Assembly: GCA_035411585.1 (NCBI GenBank)
Contig: DAONTI010000002.1
Span: 62,001-126,000 of the forward strand
Length of the DNA stretch: 64,000 nucleotides
Source: MWDV01 sp002070715
Lineage (GTDB): Bacteria > Verrucomicrobiota > Verrucomicrobiia > Limisphaerales > MWDV01
Direction of reading: 5' to 3'
Shown: one piece after another, positions 17,805 to 25,380 of the stretch
Layout: each line of letters opens with the position of its first letter
How positions within the stretch are numbered: position 1 is the first letter of the stretch
Translations under genes and position numbers: made by a program
Notes under the pieces: generated by a model
What the model was told of the DNA's origin: nothing
Seen by the model: the letters and a program-made list of their open reading frames with translations, nothing else
The model's database searches: none

Positions 17805-17960
17805 GGATTAACCGCAGAGGCGCAGAGAATGGAGAGGCGTCCCTCCATCATCCATCTTCGCCCTCGCCCCCGTGCCTTTCAGTGCGAGGGCCGTTCGAGC
17901 CGGCTAAAGCCGGGACTACAAGCGGGCGTAGTTCGTAGTTCCGCCTTCAGGCGGTCGGGG
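17805..17960. repeat. Intergenic repeat block with REP-like palindromes
   Basis: The block holds aaccgcagaggcgcagag (from 17811), the palindrome GCCGGCTAAAGCCGG (17899-17913), and CCGCCTTCAGGCGG (17941-17954) preceded by GTAGTTCGTAGTT. Palindromes of this wording resemble dispersed repeats of Verrucomicrobiota. Nothing coding is supported in 17729-17980. Confidence 0.55.
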
Positions 17961-17980
17961 TGGGCGATGGGGATTGGCCT

Positions 17981-19462
17981 TTAATCGTCGGGTTCGGCGT
18001 GGAAGATTTGGGCGCCATACGCGGGCAGGTCCAAATAGAGGCCGCGGGTTTGCAGTTCCGGTCCCGTTCGGTGATGCCATTCTTCGCTCAACAAGTCGCG
18101 TAAAATCCAATTCCGCCGGGCTAGGTCCGCCACGGGAAGCGGGACGTAGCATTGCCCGGGATGCGGGGCCAGATTGGCGGTGACGAGCGTGAAGGTGTCC
18201 GGCGCGCCGGGCCAAAGGACCAGGATGAAATGGCGATGGGTGGGATTTGCCGGCCAGGCGGCGCGGGGCGCGATGAGCTGTGCCGGACCGCGCCCAACGC
18301 CGCCGCGCGCCAGGGCGGCGAGCAACTGGTCATACAGGGCAACCACTTCCGGCACGGGCGGTTCGGCGGGGCGCCGGGTCAGTTGCACCGGGGCGTGATA
18401 CCGCGCGCCGGTGAGTTGTCCCTCGTGCAACAGGCGCAGGCCGGGCAGGCCCAACACCGTGAGCGCCGCCGCCCGATGGGGCGCCAGGGCCAGCGCCCCG
18501 GCCACGCGCAGTTCATCGTGGTTTTCCAGAAAGTGCGCGCTGGAGGCCACGTATTCCGGCGCGCTTTGCAGTAAATGTTCCTGCACCCCCGCGCCGTGGC
18601 CCCGCAGCAGTTCGTCGTACAGCTGTTTGTCGTAGGTGTAATCGAACCCCAGCAGTTGCAGTTGCCGTTCCCGTCCCCAATAGGCTTCGGCAAGGAATAA
18701 AAAGTCGGGATGTTGTTTTTTCACGGCGGGGATGGCTTCCGCCCAGAATTCGCCGGGCGACGCCGCATCCGGACACGGGAATTCCGCCCAGGTGCGGGCA
18801 AAAACCTCCTGCAACAGCAACATCGCCATGTCACACCGGACGCCGTCGCAGCGGGCGGCGATGGTTTGGAGCAAAGCCGTCAGGGCGGCGCGGGTTTCGG
18901 CCCGGCGGTAATCGAGTTGCGCGGTATCGGTCCACGGCGCGAAATAGGGGTCTTTGCCGTGGGCGAGCCAGCGGTCGCCCGCCGGGGTGGTCACCCGGAA
19001 CGCGGCGGCGGCGGGCCCGGGGGATTGCACGAACCGATCTGGTTGTTCCCGGGTCCAAGGATGATCCACGCCGAGATGGTTGGGGACAAAATCCAACAAC
19101 AACCGGAAACCGTGGGCGTGCAGTCGTTGGCGGAACGATTGCAATCCCGCCTCGCCGCCCAAGGCGTCCGGCACGGTGTAGGCGGCGATGGAATAGGGGG
19201 AGCCGCCGATGTCCGGGGCGCGCCAGCCGGGTAACAGGGCGTCGTAGGCGGCGATCAACGCGGGGTCACACTGCGCCAACTCGCGCGCGCGCGGACCGGT
19301 CGTCCACACCCCCATGAGCCAGAGATGCGTGAAGCCCCGCCGTTGCCACTCGCTGAACTCCGTTTCGGGCACGGTGTCCAAGGTCAGACAACGGCCGTGG
19401 CGGATGGACAAATCGCGCAACCAACAGCGCGTGTTAATTTCGTACACCAACGGATGTGTCAT
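17981..19462 (-). CDS. Glycoside hydrolase family 13 (alpha-amylase-like) enzyme
   Basis: 493 residues, cytoplasmic (no signal peptide). GH13 conserved regions occur in order: DFVPNHLG, DGVRCDMAM with the nucleophile Asp, FLAEAYW with the acid/base Glu, and ENHDE with the third catalytic Asp. It should act on alpha-glucans, but the exact specificity (amylase, maltosyltransferase or glucanotransferase) cannot be told. The start MTHPLVYEINTRCWL matches relatives whose barrel begins immediately. The adjacent double-ACT gene upstream is on the same strand but seems functionally unrelated. Confidence 0.88.
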   Translation of the reverse strand: MTHPLVYEINTRCWLRDLSIRHGRCLTLDTVPETEFSEWQRRGFTHLWLMGVWTTGPRARELAQCDPALIAAYDALLPGWRAPDIGGSPYSIAAYTVPDALGGEAGLQSFRQRLHAHGFRLLLDFVPNHLGVDHPWTREQPDRFVQSPGPAAAAFRVTTPAGDRWLAHGKDPYFAPWTDTAQLDYRRAETRAALTALLQTIAARCDGVRCDMAMLLLQEVFARTWAEFPCPDAASPGEFWAEAIPAVKKQHPDFLFLAEAYWGRERQLQLLGFDYTYDKQLYDELLRGHGAGVQEHLLQSAPEYVASSAHFLENHDELRVAGALALAPHRAAALTVLGLPGLRLLHEGQLTGARYHAPVQLTRRPAEPPVPEVVALYDQLLAALARGGVGRGPAQLIAPRAAWPANPTHRHFILVLWPGAPDTFTLVTANLAPHPGQCYVPLPVADLARRNWILRDLLSEEWHHRTGPELQTRGLYLDLPAYGAQIFHAEPDD

Positions 19463-19538
19463 AGGCCGGGGCTTGGGCGGCCCGCACCCAAGGCAAACGG
19501 GAATTTCGGCGGGGGAACCGGCCGGGGATCAAGCCGGT

Positions 19539-19931
19539 TCACAGGTTGAGAATCTTGAGCGCTTTTTTGGCGTTGCTGACCCGCAGGACCAGCAGCCCGG
19601 ATTTTTGATCGGGTGCCGTGGCGCAATACGTGTATTCGATATTGATCTTGGCCGCGGCGAGCTTATGGGCAATCCGCGCTAGCGCCCCCGGTTTATTGTC
19701 GGCCTCCACCAGCAGCACATCGTCCTCCACCACCAACGTGCCCCGTTCTTCGCAGACGCGGAGCGCCTTGGGATAATCACTGACCACCATCCGCATGACC
19801 GTGTGGTCCACGGTGTCGCTGGTGGTCATCGCGAAGATGTTGATTTTTTCCTTGGCAAAAGTGTCGCAAACGCGGGCGAGGGTGCCGGGTTTGTTTTCCA
19901 GAAAGATGGCGATTTGTTTGGTGATTTGCAT
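19539..19931 (-). CDS. Tandem ACT-domain amino-acid-binding protein
   Basis: 130 residues with two ACT domains (residues 1-65, AIFLENKPGTLARVCDTFAKEKINI; and 70-130, LVEADNKPGALARIAHKLAAAKINI). ACT domains bind amino acids as allosteric sensors; stand-alone double-ACT proteins are regulatory and no enzyme domain is present. ATG 19931 is preferred; an upstream in-frame ATG at 19940 adds three residues. It may be cotranscribed with the GH13 gene 76 bases downstream. Confidence 0.85.
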   Translation of the reverse strand: MQITKQIAIFLENKPGTLARVCDTFAKEKINIFAMTTSDTVDHTVMRMVVSDYPKALRVCEERGTLVVEDDVLLVEADNKPGALARIAHKLAAAKINIEYTYCATAPDQKSGLLVLRVSNAKKALKILNL

Positions 19932-20084
19932 AGGGCCCAATGGGATTGAATGTTCACATTATGCTCCGCTACGGGCGTAGTGTAGCACGGGGAGCCGGGC
20001 GCGCCAACTGAAAGGATGGCGGGGAGCGCAATTTACCACAAAAAAAACGCAAGCAACCGACAGCAGCCCCACCTGGATCTGGAC

Positions 20085-20228
20085 TATAATATTTGGTGTA
20101 TGAAAGAATTATCGCCAATAACATTGAGCCGATCCGGTGCGGATGGCCTGAGGATGGAAAGCAAGAGCGACCGCGATGGCTGGGTCGGTAGCCTCTTCCC
20201 CCGGGGCAACGTGCTTTGGCGCTATTGA
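20085..20228 (+). promoter_or_regulatory. Consensus -10 box and possible 42-residue ORF
   Basis: The 19932-20256 gap contains a perfect TATAAT at 20085-20090. Ten bases later, ATG 20100 opens a 42-codon frame to a stop at 20226-20228. No good -35 box or ribosome-binding site is present. If used, the transcript would be nearly leaderless. The peptide (MKELSPITLSRSG...) resembles nothing I recognise, so it is not called a gene. The promoter could instead serve the methyltransferase at 20257. Confidence 0.3.
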
Positions 20229-20256
20229 GCCGGATTGCACCCCGGTTCAGCCCCGT

Positions 20257-21105
20257 ATGAAAGCTTTATTCCCTGATAATTTGGCCATGAATTACACCGT
20301 TTGTACTCCTGTCTCGGAAACCCATTTTTCGCCGCCGGATCCCGCGCACAAAATGCCCGGCCACTGGCTATTGGCCCGACTAGGCAAGCGGGTGCTGCGC
20401 CCGGGTGGTTTGGGACTCACCCGGATCATGCTGGACCGGCTGGGCATTGGCGCGCGCGACGAGGTGGTGGAGTTCGCCCCCGGCTTGGGGGTGACGGCGC
20501 GCCTGACCTTGAATCGGCAGCCCGCCAGTTACACGGCGGTCGAACGCGATGAAGCGGCGGCGGCGACGGTGAGACGGTATTTGACCGGGCCGCGCCAGTA
20601 CTGCCAGTTGGGCAGCGCCGAACAAACCGGGTTGCCCGATCAATCCGCCACCGTGGTTTATGGGGAGGCGATGCTGACGATGCAGGGGGCCGCCCAAAAA
20701 CGGCGGATCATCAACGAGGCGTTTCGCTTGCTGAAACCGGGCGGCCGCTACGGCATTCACGAATTGACGTTCACCCCAGATGATCTGCCGGAAACGGTGC
20801 AGGAAGACATCAGCCGCGAGATGTCGCGCAGCATCCACGTCGGCGCGCGGCCGTTGGCAACGCGCGATTGGCGCACCTTGTTGATCGAGGCCGGTTTTGT
20901 CGTGCAGGCCGAAGCCACGGCGCCGATGCTCCTACTGGAACCGCGCCGGTTGATCCGGGACGAAGGATTTTTTCCCGCCCTCCGGTTTTTCCTCAACGCG
21001 CTGCTGAACGCCGAAGCGCGCAAGCGCGTGGGGTCCATGCGGCAGATCTTCCGCAAACATCGGGCGCATTTGACGGCGATCAGCTTTGTCGCCGTCAAGC
21101 CGTGA
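20257..21105 (+). CDS. Class I SAM-dependent methyltransferase
   Basis: About 282 residues. The SAM-binding motif I is VVEFAPGLGVTARLTL, followed by YTAVERDEAAAATV, then GEAMLTMQGAAQKRRIINEAFRLLKPGGRYGIHEL (motifs II-III of UbiE-like enzymes). Before it comes HKMPGHWLLARLGKRVLRPGG, typical of one bacterial subgroup. The substrate is unknown. ATG 20257 and ATG 20287 are both possible starts, and neither has a clear ribosome-binding site. Confidence 0.82.
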   Translation: MKALFPDNLAMNYTVCTPVSETHFSPPDPAHKMPGHWLLARLGKRVLRPGGLGLTRIMLDRLGIGARDEVVEFAPGLGVTARLTLNRQPASYTAVERDEAAAATVRRYLTGPRQYCQLGSAEQTGLPDQSATVVYGEAMLTMQGAAQKRRIINEAFRLLKPGGRYGIHELTFTPDDLPETVQEDISREMSRSIHVGARPLATRDWRTLLIEAGFVVQAEATAPMLLLEPRRLIRDEGFFPALRFFLNALLNAEARKRVGSMRQIFRKHRAHLTAISFVAVKP

Positions 21106-21130
21106 GCCGGGCGCGGAAAACCATTCCACC

Positions 21131-22258
21131 ATGACCCGCTCTCTCATAATGACCCCGCACCCTCGTTTCATCCGCCGCGCCGCTTGGAGTCTGGCCGCCC
21201 TGCTGGCTTTGACCACCCATGGGGCCACGCTCAACTTCCAACTGCTGACGTGGGACGACACCCAAGCCACTGCGGAACTCCCCTCCGCCGCGGGCCGCAA
21301 ACCTTCCGCCGCCATGCCCACCGCCGGGGACTGGCTGGTTTTCACGGCGGATGACGCGTTGCTGCCGTCGGCGAACAATCCGGCGGGCGCGGTGAGCCAC
21401 AATTTTGTGGATATCACGGGCGCGGGCGGACCGGGTTTTAATCTGGCGCCGTCGCTCTCCGGCACGTTGACCCTGCAATTGGAGGCGGCGGGCGGGGCCG
21501 ACTGGACGGTGGCCGTGACGGCGCTGGCGTACGCGGGTCACGCTAATCCCATGCAGACGATGAATGCCTTTCTGGTCACGCCTGGCAGTCCCGCGACGAC
21601 CGACGCCGGATTAAAGGTGGATGGCGTGGGGAACGCCGGGCAATGGACAGCCCGCGCGTCCCATCATTGGGGCATTCAATACGTGCTGGATTTCTATTTT
21701 GCGACCAGCGCGGATGGTGATCCCAGCGCGGAAGACATTGACGCCACGTTCAACGACAAGCCGCAAACGGGTTTTTTAATTCCGGTCAATCAACTGACGC
21801 CCGATGGATTGGCGGCGGCGGCCCTGGATGATCCGCTCGATTATTACGCGGCTGATTTTGCGCAATACCTGGCGGAGCAAATCCGCCCGCGGTTGCCGGC
21901 GCACGCGACGTACCTGTTGGTCACCCAAATGGGCAAGACCGCTCCCGATTACGCGGCGCCGGGATTGCCGATCACGACCGGGTCGTTGATTGGCAACACC
22001 ACGATTGCCTATACCACGCAGACGCTCGCGGAAGCGCCGGAGCTGCTGGGGTTGCGCTTTGACAATGGCCGGCCAACGTTGCGCTTCACCGGCGGCATGG
22101 GTCAGGAGTTTGTCCTGCAACGCTCCGCCAATCTGACCGATTGGGAAACGATTACCCCGGCGGCTTTGACTTATCCCGAGCCGGGGATTGTCGAGTGGAC
22201 GGATCCTGCCGCGGCCCCGGCGGTGCAGTTTTATCGGGTGGTGGCCGTCACACCATGA
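21131..22258 (+). CDS. Secreted protein with spondin-like domain and shared C-terminal module
   Basis: 375 residues. A signal peptide is visible (FIRRAAWSLAALLALTTHGA). The middle region (residues 50-270) is beta-rich, with NFQLLTWDDTQATAE and LVFTADDALLPSANNPAG; it may be a secreted binding domain of unknown type, and the spondin comparison is only a loose impression. The C-terminal 65 residues follow the pattern FVLQRSANLTDWETI...VEWTDP...QFYRVVAV, shared with the proteins at 1-384 and 33902-35287. Its stop overlaps the start of the prepilin-like gene (ATGA), so the two are probably cotranslated. Confidence 0.72.
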   Translation: MTRSLIMTPHPRFIRRAAWSLAALLALTTHGATLNFQLLTWDDTQATAELPSAAGRKPSAAMPTAGDWLVFTADDALLPSANNPAGAVSHNFVDITGAGGPGFNLAPSLSGTLTLQLEAAGGADWTVAVTALAYAGHANPMQTMNAFLVTPGSPATTDAGLKVDGVGNAGQWTARASHHWGIQYVLDFYFATSADGDPSAEDIDATFNDKPQTGFLIPVNQLTPDGLAAAALDDPLDYYAADFAQYLAEQIRPRLPAHATYLLVTQMGKTAPDYAAPGLPITTGSLIGNTTIAYTTQTLAEAPELLGLRFDNGRPTLRFTGGMGQEFVLQRSANLTDWETITPAALTYPEPGIVEWTDPAAAPAVQFYRVVAVTP

Positions 22259-23067
22259 GAGGGCGGCGCGCACACTCCGGCGGCTTTACGTTGATCGAAC
22301 TGCTGGTGGTCATCGGCATTCTCACGATCCTGGCGGGCATGCTGTTGCCGGCGTTGCTGCAGGCCAAGAGCCGGGTGGAACGGATCCGGTGCCAAAATAA
22401 TCTGCGGCAGATCAACGTCGGCGTGGCGTTGTACGCGGATGACCACCACAACCGGATGCCCCTCGCCGCGCCCCAGGAATTGGGCGGTCCGCAAGGCCGG
22501 GTACCCGCCGACGATCCCTGGTTGCCGGCGCGGATGTTCGGCGGTGCCTTGCCGGCGGAGGCGCGTCCGCTGAATGTTTACCTCGATTCCCGCGCGGTGT
22601 TTTGTTCCCCCAACGACCGGGGCGAACCGCTCTGGTGGTTTGACACGGCGGATTACCAGGCGCAATCCACTTGTTACGAACTCTACGGCAGCAGTTATTT
22701 CTATGCGTCCGGTTACAACCGCATGGGCGGCGTGGTGGCGCCGATGGGCGTGGCCAAATTTGTAGGGGTGGAATTTTCATTTGAAGAATTCACCACCCAG
22801 CCGCTGCCCCTGGGCGCCTCGCTCTCCGCAAGTCATTACCGTCAGCCCGGGAAGAAAGTCGTCCTGGGCAGCATCCCGATTCATCGCACGCTGAGCGGGG
22901 TGGTGGCGATCAGCCGCCGGGCGCAATGGTACAAACCGGATCCCGAACGGCTGTGGGCCAATGCCGCGTTTCTGGATGGCCACGTCGAGTTCGTCAAGGT
23001 ATTTGCCTATGAACCGTCCTACGCCGGCGTGATGACCCTGCCGAGCGCGGCGAATCCCTACTACTGA
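22255..23067 (+). CDS. Prepilin-type N-terminal cleavage/methylation protein (pseudopilin-like)
   Basis: 270 residues. GGFTLIELLVVIGILTILAGMLLPALL near residue 10 is a type IV prepilin leader and hydrophobic helix with Glu at +5. After processing it would be a membrane or pseudopilus protein. The C-terminal part has FLDGHVEFVKV, the late DGH motif common in large families of Verrucomicrobiota and Planctomycetota. ATG 22255 overlaps the previous stop by four bases. It could be a substrate of a secretion system like that at 9196-16075, but this is inference. Confidence 0.85.
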   Translation: MRGRRAHSGGFTLIELLVVIGILTILAGMLLPALLQAKSRVERIRCQNNLRQINVGVALYADDHHNRMPLAAPQELGGPQGRVPADDPWLPARMFGGALPAEARPLNVYLDSRAVFCSPNDRGEPLWWFDTADYQAQSTCYELYGSSYFYASGYNRMGGVVAPMGVAKFVGVEFSFEEFTTQPLPLGASLSASHYRQPGKKVVLGSIPIHRTLSGVVAISRRAQWYKPDPERLWANAAFLDGHVEFVKVFAYEPSYAGVMTLPSAANPYY

Positions 23068-23078
23068 AGCAGGGCGCG

Positions 23079-23468
23079 ATGAAAAAGGTTGTCGCCGCTT
23101 TGGTGTTGCTGCTGGCTGCGGGCGTTTGGTTCTGGCGCATGGCTCCCGGGCGTTCCCCCACCGAGGCCGATTTGCGCGAGACCACCGGCATTCATGCCGC
23201 GGTCCAGGCGAGCCGGATGACTCCGCAGGGCGTGACGGTGAGTTGCCAGGTGCGCAATGACACCCCCCGGACGGCGGCGCAAGTGGTCTTGAACGTGGTG
23301 TTGCGTGATCCCCGCGGTCAGACGGTGACGGCGAATCCGCTGGCCAGTGTGTCCGGATTGGCCGCCGGGCAAATGCGGGAGGTGGATTTCTTTCTCCCCG
23401 TTCGCGAGCCGCCGGCGGGCAGCCAGGCGCAGGTGTCCGTTTCCCTCGTGCGGTGGAAAGGGCGTTAA
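23079..23468 (+). CDS. Membrane-anchored small protein with FxLYD-like beta domain
   Basis: 129 residues. An N-terminal hydrophobic segment (VVAALVLLLAAGVWFW) is followed by a beta-sandwich-like region (VTVSCQVRNDTPRTAAQVVLNVVLRDPRG...VDFFLPV). This pattern of a core describing 'differences between terms' resembles FxLYD domains of secreted or periplasmic proteins. It follows the prepilin-like gene by 11 bases, on the same strand, as a probable third gene of that operon. Function unknown. Confidence 0.7.
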   Translation: MKKVVAALVLLLAAGVWFWRMAPGRSPTEADLRETTGIHAAVQASRMTPQGVTVSCQVRNDTPRTAAQVVLNVVLRDPRGQTVTANPLASVSGLAAGQMREVDFFLPVREPPAGSQAQVSVSLVRWKGR

Positions 23469-23614
23469 ACCAATCTGCCCAACGGGCCGTGCCGGGGCTG
23501 CGGACGACTGATTCGCATTACGGCAAACCATCCTCGAACCGGCAGTGGATGGGATGCAGGCGCTCCGGATTTTTGAGAGGAGGGCAGGAGGTGCCGGCGA
23601 GGCAGTCGGCGGCG

Positions 23615-24040
23615 TTACGATCCGTATCGTCGCCCGAGGGGATGGCAATGGACGTCATGCTGGCCAAATCGTTTCAGCCTGGTCGTTGCGGGTTCGGCCA
23701 GCAGGCGGCGGATCATTTCCAGGAGAGCGGGCACGTCAATCGGCTTTTCCACCAATGTTTCCACGCCGCACGCCCGTGCCCGTTGTTCGGCTTCGGCGAT
23801 CATGACGATGGTCGGCACGCCGGGATTCGCGAACATCATCTGTTCGTAGATTTCCCAACCGTTGGCCGCGTCCGGGTGGATGCCCAACACAGCCAGATCC
23901 ATCGGATGCGCGTGGAAGTATTCCAGCGCCTCGCCGCCGTCGCGGGCGGAGAAGACTTCGTAGTTCCGGGCTTCCAACAGTTTCCGCAGGGATTCGCCGA
24001 CCGCGCGGTCGGCATCCACGATCAACCGCTTCGGTGGCAT
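23615..24040 (-). CDS. Degenerate receiver-domain protein lacking the phospho-acceptor Asp
   Basis: 141 residues, a single CheY-like fold. The acidic pocket (VDAD, Asp9/Asp11) and the late Lys (LVEKPID) are present. At the phosphorylation position the sequence is LAVLGIHPD, with Gly53 where Asp is expected. It therefore probably cannot be phosphorylated in the usual way and would act as a pseudo-receiver. It follows the related gene at 24069-24491 by 28 bases on the same strand. No output domain is present. Confidence 0.78.
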   Translation of the reverse strand: MPPKRLIVDADRAVGESLRKLLEARNYEVFSARDGGEALEYFHAHPMDLAVLGIHPDAANGWEIYEQMMFANPGVPTIVMIAEAEQRARACGVETLVEKPIDVPALLEMIRRLLAEPATTRLKRFGQHDVHCHPLGRRYGS

Positions 24041-24068
24041 GAGTCCGCAGCGGTCGGCGCCCGGATCA

Positions 24069-24491
24069 CTAGCCGGCGGCGGTAAATTCCGCTTTCCGAT
24101 AAACCCGATCTCGCAACGACTCCGCCAACAGCATGTCCAGGCCGCCTACCAACGCCGTCGCCGTCACCGGATGACGCAACACGAGGTCGGCCATCAAAGC
24201 CACCGGATGAGCCAGTTTGCGGTCCTTTTCGCAGACGAGGACCAAGGGGAGGAACGGATCAACGTCCGTCAACGCGGTCAGCGTTGCCAACGGCCGGGCG
24301 GCGTCGCCTTTTGGCCGGAACGGCGTTTTGAAGTCGAGCACAATGGCGCGGATTGGATTCGCGCGCAAGGTCCGGACGGCGTCCCGTCCGTTTTGCGCAA
24401 AAAGGACGGCGTAATTCGCCGCTTCCAGGATGCCGCCCAGAGATTCGCGAACGGTGAAATCATTGCTGACAATGAGAAGTTGCTTTTGCAT
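24069..24491 (-). CDS. Divergent receiver-domain protein
   Basis: 140 residues. The phospho-acceptor Asp53 is present in AIVLDFKTP and the early acidic residues are reduced to SND. The conserved Lys before the last strand is replaced (VLRHPVTA), and the loop after Asp53 is longer. It is a single domain without output. Together with the next gene it forms a pair in which each member lacks a different key residue. No histidine kinase is adjacent. Confidence 0.72.
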   Translation of the reverse strand: MQKQLLIVSNDFTVRESLGGILEAANYAVLFAQNGRDAVRTLRANPIRAIVLDFKTPFRPKGDAARPLATLTALTDVDPFLPLVLVCEKDRKLAHPVALMADLVLRHPVTATALVGGLDMLLAESLRDRVYRKAEFTAAG

Positions 24492-24518
24492 GGCGACGTT
24501 CTTCCTGGGCGGGGGCCA

Positions 24519-24737
24519 TCAAAAAGGGGGAATCTCCGGCGAATAAATCGCCGCCCAACTCCGGCGCCCGCCGCGCTGAGAAAAACGGGGCTGGCCGCCC
24601 GGACGTGTGCTGATACGAAAGGTGAAGGGGACGAACCGGACGCGTTGACCGGGCCGCGGCTCGGTGGCGTCCGTGATGTGCCCCGGGGCGCCCCCCGGCG
24701 GGGCAACCGGGTGAGAGTAACGCTGTTCTGTTTTCAT
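24519..24737 (-). CDS. Possible small ORF upstream of the receiver pair
   Basis: 72 codons, Arg/Pro/Gly-rich, starting ATG 24737 with no ribosome-binding site, ending 27 bases before the receiver gene. Composition is like that of a shadow frame in GC-rich DNA. It is listed because otherwise nothing explains 24492-24998. Confidence 0.25.
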   Translation of the reverse strand: MKTEQRYSHPVAPPGGAPGHITDATEPRPGQRVRFVPFTFRISTRPGGQPRFSQRGGRRSWAAIYSPEIPPF

Positions 24738-24998
24738 GGTTATTGTTGGGTGCTGTCCGGTTATTCGGTGTCGGTTGTTTTTCTCCTTAGCGGACCCCGT
24801 GCCAAAGACGTTTATATCCCTTGAAGGGCGATTTCTGGGGAATTCGTAGTGCTGCGGCGCCCGTCGGCGCGTTGGGGTGGTTCAATTGGTCCCGCTGCCG
24901 GATGGAATTGTATCACCGGAATGTCATCGCCAAAACGCGCTGCGTTCTTCCAAGTTTTCTCTCGGCTTTTTCGGCGGGCGGTGAATACTGTTGGCATC

Positions 24999-25289
24999 AT
25001 GAAGAAACCCCGGGTGATCGCCGCCTCCGCCGCCCTGCTCTTCACCATCTTCGCGCTGGGTGGCCTGGTGGCTTGGGCAGTCGCGGACGCTTACTTCATA
25101 TCCCACCAGCCTCATTTCAAGCTTGTTCTGGCCGCCAGTATCGGCCTCCTCCTCCTCGCCGCTTATTGGGGGATCTTCGCCGCGGTCGGATACGCGCGTT
25201 TTTCGACTCGGAACACCCGGGCCTTCCTTATCGCATCCATCCTTATCGGCGTGCCAGCCTGCTTCTTTATCGCGACCTTCTGGTTTTAG
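24999..25289 (+). CDS. Small integral membrane protein, three membrane segments
   Basis: 96 residues starting at ATG 24999. Three hydrophobic helices are visible: ASAALLFTIFALGGLVAWAV, LVLAASIGLLLLAAYWGIFA and AFLIASILIGVPACFFIATF. No soluble domain. Family not recognised. The upstream extension of the frame has no coding character. Nothing adjacent suggests a role. Confidence 0.65.
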   Translation: MKKPRVIAASAALLFTIFALGGLVAWAVADAYFISHQPHFKLVLAASIGLLLLAAYWGIFAAVGYARFSTRNTRAFLIASILIGVPACFFIATFWF

Positions 25290-25380
25290 GCTTACGCCCA
25301 AGCCGCGGATTATTTCTCACCAGCGAGGACTGACCAACTTGCGTCGTGGCCAGCCTTTGACCGCCTGACTGTCCGGCGTC

